Assembly: GCA_004297555.1 (NCBI GenBank)
Contig: SCSV01000394.1
Span: 1-16,138 of the forward strand
Length of the DNA: 16,138 nucleotides
Source of the DNA: Salinibacterium sp.
GTDB taxonomy: Bacteria > Actinomycetota > Actinomycetes > Actinomycetales > Microbacteriaceae
Reading direction: 5' to 3'
The number at the start of each line of letters is the position of its first letter. The first letter of the stretch is position 1. The translations under genes were made by a program, and so were the position numbers. Shown one piece after another: positions 1 through 6,506 of the stretch. Under the pieces are notes generated by a model. That model saw nothing but the letters and a program-made list of their open reading frames with translations. It was not told the DNA's origin and made no database searches.

Positions 1-136
1 CTCGCGAGCTGGCTGCGGGAAGCTTGCTAATGGGCATCCGGCTAAACTAGGGTGCAGCCCCGCACTCGAAGGGGCCCTACGCCCTAGGAAAAAGTGGGCG
101 TACTTCTTCTCTCTTTATCCGACAGGGCATTCACAC
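1..136. other. upstream region / possible 5' leader of the helicase gene
   Basis: No gene is recognisable here. A -10-like TAAACT lies at 43-48, but it has no -35 box at the usual distance (TTGCTA at 24-29 is only 13 bp away). If it is used, the helicase mRNA would carry a leader of roughly 80 nt. The leader would include the C/G-rich 71-88 stretch, with a repeated GCCCTA and a CCTAGG palindrome, and then a pyrimidine-rich run at 103-120. Long leaders are common for cold-regulated RNA helicases, but nothing here proves such regulation. The left edge may also hold the tail of an unseen gene. Confidence 0.3.
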
Positions 137-1480
137 TTGACATTCGCAGAACTCAATATCGATCAAGACATGGTCGATGCGCTCGCCACCAAGGGAATCG
201 TCGAACCTTTCCCCATCCAGTCGCAGACCATCCCCATGGGTCTCGCTGGCCAAGACATCATCGGGCAGGCGAAGACCGGAACGGGCAAGACGCTCGGGTT
301 CGGCCTGCCGCTGTTGCAGTCGCTCGGTGCCAACCCCGAGCCGGGCGTGAAAGCGCTCGTCGTCGTGCCGACGCGCGAACTGTGCGTGCAGGTGGCCGAA
401 GACCTCGTGCTCGCGGCATCCAATCGCTCCACCAAGATCGCGGCCATCTACGGCGGCAAGGCCTACGAAGGCCAGGTCGAGCAGCTCAAGGCCGGCGCCC
501 AGGTCGTTGTCGGCACCCCCGGCCGCCTGCTCGACCTCGCGAGCCAGCGCATGCTCTCGCTCAAAGACGTCAAGGTCATGGTGCTCGACGAGGCAGACAA
601 GATGCTCGATCTCGGGTTCCTCTCCGACATCGAGAAACTCTTCTCGCAAACACCGCCGAGCCGTCACACCATGCTGTTCTCGGCCACCATGCCCGGGCCG
701 ATCGTCGCCCTCGCGCGCCGGTTCATGAACCGGCCCATCCACATCCGTGCCACCGATCCTGATGAAGGCCTCACCCAGGCCAATATCAAGCACGTCGTCT
801 ACCGCGCGCACAACCTCGACAAAGACGAGGTCATCGCGCGCATCCTTCAGGCCGAAGGCCGCGGCAAGACCGTGGTCTTCACCCGCACCAAGCGCGCCGC
901 CGCCAAGCTCGTCGAAGAGCTCAACGACCGGGGGTTCAACGCCGCTGCCGTGCACGGCGACCTCAACCAGGAGCAACGCGAGCGTGCCATGGCCGCGTTC
1001 AAGGCGGGCAAGAAAGACATTCTGATCGCTACGGATGTCGCGGCTCGCGGCATCGACGTCAACGACGTCACGCATGTGATCAACCACACGATCCCAGAGG
1101 ATCACGACACTTATCTGCACCGTGCCGGCCGGACGGGGCGCGCGGGCAAGACCGGCGTCGCGGTGACCTTCGTGGACTGGGATGATCTTCACAAGTGGGC
1201 ACTTATCAACCGTGCTCTCGACATGGGCCAGCCCGAACCGGTCGAGACCTACTCCTCGTCACCGCACCTCTACACCGACCTCGACATTCCCGAAGGATCG
1301 AAAGGTCGCTTGAAGTCCGCGGGCCCGCCGCACATCAAGGAGACCCCAGCCCAGGGTGATCGTGCGAAGTCGCAGCGTGGCCCGCGCACCGCCGCCACGG
1401 CAGAGCCGAAGGCCGAGGGCGCCCCCCGCAGAAATCGCCAGCGCACGCGTACCCGCCGTAGCACGCCGCCTGCCGCCTAG
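137..1480 (+). CDS. DEAD-box ATP-dependent RNA helicase
   Basis: This is an ATP-dependent RNA helicase that unwinds or remodels RNA in the cytoplasm (ribosome assembly, mRNA turnover or cold adaptation in relatives). All family motifs are present in order: the Q motif near residues 3-31 with FPIQ, Walker A AKTGTGKT (45-52), PTREL, TPGR, the DEAD box (D151-E152-A153-D154), SAT in LFSATMP, and the second RecA domain with VVFTRTK, TDVAARGID and HRAGRTGRAG. The tail from about residue 400 is basic, low in complexity and rich in Arg, Lys, Thr and Pro, probably an RNA-binding extension. The start is TTG at 137, giving LTFAELNI, because no ATG or GTG lies upstream in frame and the Q motif begins at once. 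At 447 aa it is of typical size. Which helicase subfamily (RhlE-like or CsdA-like) cannot be settled here. Confidence 0.95.
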   Translation: MTFAELNIDQDMVDALATKGIVEPFPIQSQTIPMGLAGQDIIGQAKTGTGKTLGFGLPLLQSLGANPEPGVKALVVVPTRELCVQVAEDLVLAASNRSTKIAAIYGGKAYEGQVEQLKAGAQVVVGTPGRLLDLASQRMLSLKDVKVMVLDEADKMLDLGFLSDIEKLFSQTPPSRHTMLFSATMPGPIVALARRFMNRPIHIRATDPDEGLTQANIKHVVYRAHNLDKDEVIARILQAEGRGKTVVFTRTKRAAAKLVEELNDRGFNAAAVHGDLNQEQRERAMAAFKAGKKDILIATDVAARGIDVNDVTHVINHTIPEDHDTYLHRAGRTGRAGKTGVAVTFVDWDDLHKWALINRALDMGQPEPVETYSSSPHLYTDLDIPEGSKGRLKSAGPPHIKETPAQGDRAKSQRGPRTAATAEPKAEGAPRRNRQRTRTRRSTPPAA

Positions 1481-1528
1481 TTCTCCTCCTGCACAGCGCC
1501 GCACTACTCACAGTCCGTTAAGCGGCCC

Positions 1529-1591
1529 GTTTGACGTGCCGTCGCTGAGCTAGCGTTTGTCTCCCACGGGATGCACACTGAGAGGGTGGCT
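1529..1591 (+). promoter_or_regulatory. probable promoter and ribosome binding site of the coiled-coil gene
   Basis: TTGACG at 1531-1536 is a good -35 match. Possible -10 boxes are TAGCGT at 1551-1556 (14-bp spacer) and GTTTGT at 1555-1560 (18-bp spacer); neither is ideal. A Shine-Dalgarno-like GAGAGGG at 1580-1586 sits 5 nt before ATG 1592, which favours that start over ATG 1571. This gene therefore looks leadered, unlike most first genes in the window. Confidence 0.4.
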
Positions 1592-1906
1592 ATGTTGACG
1601 GAACCGCAAGTATGGACGATCATCGGCCTGCTCTTCGCGACCTTGATGGCGTTCCTCACCGCGACCCTCACGCTCACGACGCGCACGATTAGCGCCCAAA
1701 TCGGGGGGCTGCGAAACGAGATGGGTGGGCTGCGCGGCGAGATGGAAGCGCAGATCGGCGGGCTGCGCAGAGAAATGGAGAGCCAGATCGGTGGTCTCCG
1801 CGCTGAAATGAACGGCCGATTCGACACAGTCAACACGCAAATCGCCACTCTCGATCGTGACGTTCAGGCGCTCACGAACGAGGTCTTCGGCCGCGGGCAG
1901 GGCTAG
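1592..1906 (+). CDS. small membrane-anchored coiled-coil protein with 11-residue repeats
   Basis: I do not recognise a named family. The 104-aa protein has one hydrophobic helix at about residues 7-28 and then a long predicted coiled coil to about residue 98. The coiled coil is built of near-identical units at residues 44-54, 55-65 and 66-76, each beginning M/I-GGLR and continuing with a Glu-Met pair. A 7-residue half unit precedes them (37-43) and two diverged 11-residue units follow (77-98). An 11-residue period is the hendecad pattern of slightly right-handed coiled coils. The likely form is an oligomeric rod anchored in the membrane. I chose ATG 1592 because of the GAGAGGG upstream; GTG 1586 and ATG 1571 are in-frame alternatives. 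Its TAG shares the tetranucleotide CTAG (1903-1906) with the stop of the convergent PHP gene. Confidence 0.7.
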   Translation: MLTEPQVWTIIGLLFATLMAFLTATLTLTTRTISAQIGGLRNEMGGLRGEMEAQIGGLRREMESQIGGLRAEMNGRFDTVNTQIATLDRDVQALTNEVFGRGQG

Positions 1907-2754
1907 CTGAAATACGGCTTCGAGCCCGTGCCGCGAGCGACTAGCTTGTCCAGCACGTCCTGAGTCGTGGTGTTCTCGCCCAGCTGGTTGGGCTTGCCGA
2001 CACCGTGATAGTCGCTCGCGCCGGTGATCTCGAGGCCAAACTTTTTGGCCAGGGCGATGAGCCGCTTCTTGCCCGCCTCGGTGTTGTCTCGGTGGTGCAC
2101 CTCAAGGCCGAAGAGACCCGCCTCGGCGAGTTTGCCGATGAAGGCATCATCCATCTGCCGGTACTTACCGCGAGTGGCCGGGTGGGCGAGCACGGGCGCT
2201 CCCCCGGCCGCGACAATCAGTTGCACGCCCTCCAGCGGCGAGGGCGCGTAGTACTTCTCGTAGTAGCCGCCCCGCCAGTGCAGGATGCTCTCGAACGCCG
2301 CACTGCGATTGGGCGCATGTCCCTTGCGTACGAGGGCATCGGCGATGTGCGGGCGCCCGAGCGTGGTGCCGTCGGAGGACTCGGCGAGAACGTCCTCCCA
2401 GCTCAAGTCGTAGTCCGCGGCGATCTTCTTCACGATGCGTTCCGCACGCTGCAGTCGGCCTTCGCGAATGCGGGCCGTCTCTGCCACGATCGCCGCGTTC
2501 AAGGGGTCGAACAGGTACGCGAGCATATGCACACTCGCCGCACCGTAGTTCGTGCTCAACTCCATTCCCGGGATCACGGTGAGACCGGTTCCGGATGCCG
2601 CCGCGAATGCTTCCTGCCAGCCCGCGGTTGAGTCGTGGTCGGTGAGCGCCATCGCGCCGAGACCGGCGGCGACGGCATCCCGAATCAATTGGGTCGGAGT
2701 TTGGGTGCCGTCTGACACGGCGCTGTGCGTGTGCAGATCGATCGCTCCCGGCAT
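1903..2754 (-). CDS. PHP-domain metal-dependent phosphoesterase (RNase AM / nucleoside bisphosphate phosphatase type)
   Basis: This is a PHP-fold phosphoesterase. Related proteins hydrolyse 3',5'-nucleoside bisphosphates or trim short 5' RNA ends. The metal-site pattern is clear: DLHTH (D6, H8, H10), SD (14-15), TDHD (D39-H40-D41), PGMELS (E65), H76 in SVHMLAY, then VLAHPATRGK, LEVHHRDN and GASDYHG near the C-terminus, which carry the remaining His and Asp ligands. At 283 aa it matches the usual length of stand-alone PHP proteins. It has no signal peptide and is likely cytosolic. The ATG at 2754 is supported by TAGTCT 6 nt upstream on the minus strand, fitting leaderless initiation, and by the metal motif beginning at residue 6. 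It is divergent from the EEP-family gene. The substrate is not decided by the sequence. Confidence 0.9.
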   Translation of the reverse strand: MPGAIDLHTHSAVSDGTQTPTQLIRDAVAAGLGAMALTDHDSTAGWQEAFAAASGTGLTVIPGMELSTNYGAASVHMLAYLFDPLNAAIVAETARIREGRLQRAERIVKKIAADYDLSWEDVLAESSDGTTLGRPHIADALVRKGHAPNRSAAFESILHWRGGYYEKYYAPSPLEGVQLIVAAGGAPVLAHPATRGKYRQMDDAFIGKLAEAGLFGLEVHHRDNTEAGKKRLIALAKKFGLEITGASDYHGVGKPNQLGENTTTQDVLDKLVARGTGSKPYFS

Positions 2755-2785
2755 CCTGCAAGACTATTTGGTCTAGGCTCGGCAG
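2755..2785. promoter_or_regulatory. compact divergent leaderless promoters (PHP gene / EEP gene)
   Basis: Only 31 bp separate the two start codons. On the minus strand TAGTCT (complement of 2761-2766) is followed by 6 nt and then ATG. On the plus strand TAGGCT (2774-2779) is followed by 6 nt and then GTG 2786. No Shine-Dalgarno sequence fits. The -35 region of each promoter falls in or next to the other gene's first codons, so RNA polymerase could probably hold only one of the two at a time. The -35 boxes are weak. Confidence 0.6.
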
Positions 2786-3799
2786 GTGTTTCGACGAACG
2801 CTTGCCGCCGCACTAATCGTGGCTGTGGGCGCCGTGCTGCTGATCTCGTCATGGCCGCAGCTTTTCGGTCTCGGGCGCTCGACGTTCATCGCGCAAGTCG
2901 TCTCCATGCGCGCCCTTGCCGTTACCGTCGGGCTGATCATCGTCGTGGCGCTCACCCTTATCGCTCTGATCTCCCGATCGACGCGCCGTTTCGCAGCGTC
3001 TATCGCTCTGATCGCGTTGATCTTCTGCGGCGTGAGCGCGGCAGTTCTCGCCACACGCGGCTTTGGCGGCTCCGGCTTCGACACGGAAGGTCCCAACGAC
3101 ATCAGGGTGCTCAGTTGGAACACTCTCGGCGAGGCCATTCCGCCGGAGGCGATCGCCGCGCTTGCCCAGGAGTCCGACGCCGACATCGTGACCCTGCCAG
3201 AAACCACGAACGAGGCGGGGCTCACGATCGCCGCGGCCATGAAAGCGCGTGGCCGGCCGATGTGGGTGTACACCGTGGCATACGACCACATCTCGAAAGC
3301 GCGATCGACAACCCTGCTGATCAGCGCAGCGCTCGGCGAGTACCAAGTGAACACGTCACGCGTCACCACTGCAGTACTGCCGAGTGTCGTCGCAACACCG
3401 CGCGATGGCAGTGGACCGACCATCATCGCGGTGCACGCGGTCTCGCCGATCGTCGGCGAAATGGCGCACTGGCGCGCAGATCTGTCATGGCTGAAGTCCG
3501 CATGCGCCGGGAGCAACGTGATCATGGCGGGAGACTTCAATTCGACGGTCGACCATTACGCAGGCCTCGCAAACTCCTCCGGACGCACGCTCGGAGACTG
3601 CGCGGACGCCGGTCTGGCAAGCGGCAACGGCAGCGTCGGTACTTGGCCGACCATGCTGCCCGCACTGCTGGGAACCCCGATCGATCATGTGATGACCACA
3701 CAGAACTGGCGAGTAACCGGGATGCGCGTGGTGCAGTCGCGCGATAACTATGGCAGCGACCACCGGCCTATATTGGTGCAGCTCACACCGGCTGGCTAA
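2786..3799 (+). CDS. membrane-anchored endonuclease/exonuclease/phosphatase (EEP) family protein
   Basis: This is an Mg2+-dependent phosphodiesterase or phosphatase domain held at the membrane. The N-terminus has three hydrophobic helices (about residues 5-24, 41-62 and 68-90). The EEP domain follows from about residue 104, with N112 in LSWNT, E139 in LPETT, H217 in VHAVSP, GDFN at 249-252, a WPT element, D300-H301 in PIDHV, and the terminal SDHRP (D325, H326). All expected catalytic residues are present, so it should be active. With three helices, the catalytic domain probably faces outside; this is inference. The GTG start follows TAGGCT by 6 nt. Many actinobacteria carry such proteins, with substrates unproven (nucleic acid, sphingomyelin-like lipid or inositol phosphate). 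Confidence 0.85.
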   Translation: MFRRTLAAALIVAVGAVLLISSWPQLFGLGRSTFIAQVVSMRALAVTVGLIIVVALTLIALISRSTRRFAASIALIALIFCGVSAAVLATRGFGGSGFDTEGPNDIRVLSWNTLGEAIPPEAIAALAQESDADIVTLPETTNEAGLTIAAAMKARGRPMWVYTVAYDHISKARSTTLLISAALGEYQVNTSRVTTAVLPSVVATPRDGSGPTIIAVHAVSPIVGEMAHWRADLSWLKSACAGSNVIMAGDFNSTVDHYAGLANSSGRTLGDCADAGLASGNGSVGTWPTMLPALLGTPIDHVMTTQNWRVTGMRVVQSRDNYGSDHRPILVQLTPAG

Positions 3800-3822
3800 C
3801 CGATCTGTGGCACCCCTCGGGG

Positions 3823-3834
3823 CAGAATGGGGGG
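3823..3834 (+). promoter_or_regulatory. putative leaderless -10 box of pepP
   Basis: CAGAAT at 3823-3828 is followed by exactly 6 nt (all G) and ATG 3835, the same spacing as at other first genes here. The G run could act as a poor ribosome binding site, so leaderless initiation is likely but not certain. No good -35 box is visible. Confidence 0.4.
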
Positions 3835-5346
3835 ATGGCCAAGTCCCGCGTCTCTGATTCGGCGGCCGCTGGCGAACCCGCCCCCGAGACTGAGCCCGAC
3901 GTAAACGCGAACCGCTCGACACTGCCCGGCTCAAGTGCGTTCGCCGAGTACATCTCCGAACACTGGGCCGAGCGCGATGAGCCGTTACCGACGGAACGAC
4001 CGGATGCCCGGTTCGCTGCCGCGCGACGTGAGCGCATCTCGAAGCTGCACCCGAACCGGAGGCTCATCGTCCCAGCAGGGGACGTGGGCACGCGCTCGAA
4101 CGACACCGACTACCCCTACCGCGCGCACTCGGCCTTCGCCTACCTCACCGGCTGGGGAGCGGGCACCGTGCCGGGGAGCGTGCTCGTCATGGAGCCGAGC
4201 GCCGACTGCCACAACGCCACGCTCTACTTTCGCGAAAGCGCGAAGCGCGGCACCAACGAGTTCTATGCCAACTCGCTCATCGGCGAATTCTGGCAAGGGC
4301 CGCGACCCTCGCTCGAGCAGGTCGCCGCAGCGCTCGGTATCGCCACCGCGGGCTTGAGCACCCTGCACGAGGTGATCGACGGGACTGATGCGGCCACGAC
4401 GATCGTGCGCGACGCGGATCGGGAGATCACCGACCAGGTCGACGCGCTGCGCTTGCTCCTGGCCGATTCCGAGCTGCTCGACACAACGGCTGACGAAGAA
4501 CTAGCACGCGATCTCAGCGAAATGCGACTCGTGAAAGACGCCTTCGAGACCGAACAACTGCGCGGGGCGATCGCCGCCACCAAGCAGGGCTTCGACGATG
4601 TCATCGCGCACCTGCCCGAGGCCCTCGGTCACCGCCGCGGCGAGCGCCTCGTCGAGGGCAGCTTCAACCGGCGGGCCCGCGCCGAGGGCAACACGGTGGG
4701 CTATGACACGATCGCAGCGAGCGGAGCGCACGCCTGCATCCTGCACTGGACCCGCAACGACGGCCCAGTCGTGCCAGGCGATCTCATCCTGATCGACGCC
4801 GGCGTCGAACTCGACAGCTACTACACCGCCGACATCACGCGCACCCTTCCGGTGAGCGGCACGTTCAGCCCGGTGCAGCGGCGCGTGTACGAAGCGGTTC
4901 GGGATGCCGCCGATGCTGCCTTCGCCGTCGTTCGGCCGGGCATCCGGTTCCGCGAAGTCCACGCCGCTGCAATGGACGTCATCGCAGTCAAACTCGGCGA
5001 ATGGGGTTTGCTGCCGGTGTCGGCCGAAGAGTCCCTGAAGCCGGATGCCCAATACCATCGCCGCTACATGGTGCACGGAACGAGCCACCACCTCGGGATC
5101 GATGTGCATGACTGCTCGCTCGCGAGGCGCGAGTTCTACCACGATGGAGTGATCGAGGCGGGAATGGTCTTCACGATCGAGCCGGGCATGTACTTCCAGC
5201 CGGACGACTTGACCGTGCCCGAGGAGTACCGGGGCATCGGCATCCGCATTGAAGACGACATTCTGGTGACCCAATCCGGCGCGGAGAACCTCTCGATCGA
5301 CATTCCGAGAACCGCCGACGACGTCGAGGCCTGGCTGCGGGGTTGA
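3835..5346 (+). CDS. pepP: Xaa-Pro aminopeptidase P (M24B metallopeptidase)
   Basis: This enzyme removes the N-terminal residue from peptides with proline in second position, a step in cytosolic peptide turnover. The N-terminal AMP_N domain spans about residues 45-190 (SRNDTDYPYRAHSAFAYLTG is not exact; the window shows a TDYPYR...FAYLTGW element). The C-terminal pita-bread domain covers about 235-495. Aligned with E. coli PepP, the two-metal ligands are D321 (IDAGVELDS), D333 (TADITRT), H418 (HGTSHHLGIDVHD), E449 (FTIEPGMYF) and E473 (IRIEDDILV), with H414 and H425 as second-shell histidines. All are intact. At 503 aa it is longer than the E. coli enzyme, owing to a roughly 40-residue polar N-terminal extension. 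ATG 3835 fits a CAGAAT box 6 nt upstream. The following lipoprotein gene has its own promoter. Confidence 0.95.
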   Translation: MAKSRVSDSAAAGEPAPETEPDVNANRSTLPGSSAFAEYISEHWAERDEPLPTERPDARFAAARRERISKLHPNRRLIVPAGDVGTRSNDTDYPYRAHSAFAYLTGWGAGTVPGSVLVMEPSADCHNATLYFRESAKRGTNEFYANSLIGEFWQGPRPSLEQVAAALGIATAGLSTLHEVIDGTDAATTIVRDADREITDQVDALRLLLADSELLDTTADEELARDLSEMRLVKDAFETEQLRGAIAATKQGFDDVIAHLPEALGHRRGERLVEGSFNRRARAEGNTVGYDTIAASGAHACILHWTRNDGPVVPGDLILIDAGVELDSYYTADITRTLPVSGTFSPVQRRVYEAVRDAADAAFAVVRPGIRFREVHAAAMDVIAVKLGEWGLLPVSAEESLKPDAQYHRRYMVHGTSHHLGIDVHDCSLARREFYHDGVIEAGMVFTIEPGMYFQPDDLTVPEEYRGIGIRIEDDILVTQSGAENLSIDIPRTADDVEAWLRG

Positions 5347-5352
5347 CTCTGG

Positions 5353-5364
5353 TAGGTTTCGGCC
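5353..5364 (+). promoter_or_regulatory. putative leaderless -10 box of the lipoprotein gene
   Basis: TAGGTT at 5353-5358 is followed by 6 nt and ATG 5365. It begins 7 bp after the pepP stop codon and there is no Shine-Dalgarno sequence before the ATG. TTGACT at 5343-5348 looks like a -35 box but is only 4 bp from the -10 and cannot serve it. Confidence 0.5.
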
Positions 5365-5979
5365 ATGAAACGTCACATCGCGACGGTCCTCATGCTGACC
5401 GTGTTACTCGCCGGTTGCGCGCCGGAGCCGACTCCTACCGGGACTACACCGAGCGCCACTCCCACGCCGACCGCGACTCAGTCAAGGGTTCCCGATCCCG
5501 CGAAGTTCCAGGCGATGGATCCGACCCTCTTCTTCGTCGACCAGGGATTGCCGCCGAATTGGGGCATGACATGGGACACCAAGGACGTCAACTTCCGCTC
5601 GCCGTCGCGGAACATCGGATGCGCGATTCTCGGCCCCGAAACTCAGAGCCTCTGGAGTTGCACGATCGTCAAGAAATCTTGGGAGTTCCCCACGGATGCG
5701 CCAAGCGACTACTGCTACCAGTCCCCGATCCCGTGTGGCGACGGCATCGAGGCCAGCGATAGCGAGCTGCCACACCCGCGGAAGCATGGGGACCCGGGGT
5801 ATCCGGCCGGAATCTTTGCTATGAATGGCGCCCCCGACCCGATCCGCGTGTTGCAATACGGCCAGTCAGTCACCTTCGGGAACGTTACGTGCTACTCCGA
5901 AACCATCGGCGTCACGTGCGTGAACAACGTGAGCGGGCACGGCTTTGTCATTGCCAAGGACCGCAACGACATCTTCTAG
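5365..5979 (+). CDS. secreted lipoprotein, DUF6636-like domain
   Basis: The protein is a cell-surface lipoprotein of unknown function. Residues 1-18 form a lipoprotein signal: basic MKRH, a hydrophobic core and the lipobox LLAGC with C18 as lipidation site. A Pro/Thr/Ser-rich linker (about 19-42) follows, as in many actinobacterial lipoproteins. The mature domain contains FRSPSRNIGC, a central YC...PCG pair and a C-terminal GVTC...GHGFVIAKDR block. This resembles, from memory, the actinobacterial family listed as DUF6636; the name needs a profile search. Six cysteines in the mature domain could make three disulfides outside the cell. No catalytic motif is visible. Its TAG shares CTAG (5976-5979) with the stop of the convergent stress-protein gene, leaving no room for a separate terminator. 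Confidence 0.8.
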   Translation: MKRHIATVLMLTVLLAGCAPEPTPTGTTPSATPTPTATQSRVPDPAKFQAMDPTLFFVDQGLPPNWGMTWDTKDVNFRSPSRNIGCAILGPETQSLWSCTIVKKSWEFPTDAPSDYCYQSPIPCGDGIEASDSELPHPRKHGDPGYPAGIFAMNGAPDPIRVLQYGQSVTFGNVTCYSETIGVTCVNNVSGHGFVIAKDRNDIF

Positions 5980-6470
5980 TCGCGCTCGGGGCTGCTCAGA
6001 ATCTGCTGCGCCTTCGCAGTGAGCTCCGGGTCGATGATGATCTGGTAGTTCGAGGCGAGCACCTGGTGGGTTGACGTGAAGTCGTGCCGACGACGGTTGA
6101 TCGCGTAGGTGACGATGCCGAAGATCATTCCGAAACCCGCACCAATGAGTACGGCTGCGCCGACTATGCCGAATGACCGCGGTTCGGGCGGGGTGAAGAT
6201 CGTCAGGACAAGCCCGAAGAAGAGCCCGAACCACGCCCCGCTCGCGGCGCCGGCGAGCGCGGCGCGACCGTAGGTGAGTTTGCCGGTGACGCGTTCCACC
6301 GTCTTCAGATCATTACCGACGATTGAGATCTGCGCGACCGGAAAATCGGCTTTTGCCAGCCGATCGACGACGGACTGGGCTTCGAAATAGGTGTCGTAGG
6401 TACCGAGAACATCGCCGTGAGGAATTGAGGGCGCCGGTACCGGGCGACCAAAGGGGCTCTGGTTGCTCAC
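5976..6470 (-). CDS. YflT-like general stress protein with two membrane helices
   Basis: Residues 20-65 match the pattern of the general stress protein 17M / YflT domain: a short beta strand (VLGTYDTY), the helix EAQSVVDRLAKADFP, the strand ISIVGNDL, and the K-x-T-x-G stretch (KLTYGRAALAGAASGAWFG) leading into the membrane. Two glycine-rich hydrophobic helices follow (about 69-92 and 98-121). The C-terminal 40 residues are soluble and contain ASNYQIIID, a second strand-like segment common in this family. Relatives in Bacillus are SigB-controlled; no such control can be read here. The GTG start at 6470 has AAGAAT 6 nt upstream on the minus strand. At 164 aa it is of normal size. The biochemical role of the family is unknown. 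Confidence 0.75.
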   Translation of the reverse strand: MSNQSPFGRPVPAPSIPHGDVLGTYDTYFEAQSVVDRLAKADFPVAQISIVGNDLKTVERVTGKLTYGRAALAGAASGAWFGLFFGLVLTIFTPPEPRSFGIVGAAVLIGAGFGMIFGIVTYAINRRRHDFTSTHQVLASNYQIIIDPELTAKAQQILSSPERD

Positions 6471-6506
6471 CGGATCATTCTTCCACGCGGGGGTAGGGTT
6501 TTACGC
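6471..6506. promoter_or_regulatory. divergent promoters (stress protein / MgtE-N operon)
   Basis: A 36-bp gap separates two GTG starts. The plus strand has TAGGGT at 6494-6499 and 7 nt to GTG 6507. The minus strand has AAGAAT (complement of 6477-6482) and 6 nt to GTG 6470. The plus box is convincing; the minus box keeps only the key second A and last T. Neither gene has a Shine-Dalgarno sequence in the gap. Confidence 0.5.

Noticed and set aside
131..1192. 353-codon minus-strand reading frame opposite the helicase gene
   Set aside because: It is the opposite-strand shadow of a helicase whose motifs are complete; its translation is biased to Asp, Glu, Arg, Val and His with no domain, as expected in high-G+C DNA.
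5343..5348. TTGACT as -35 box of the lipoprotein gene
   Set aside because: It lies 4 bp from the TAGGTT -10 box, far too close for a sigma factor of the usual type.
4501..5376. 291-codon minus-strand reading frame opposite pepP
   Set aside because: It is a shadow of the M24 catalytic domain, whose five metal ligands are intact on the plus strand.
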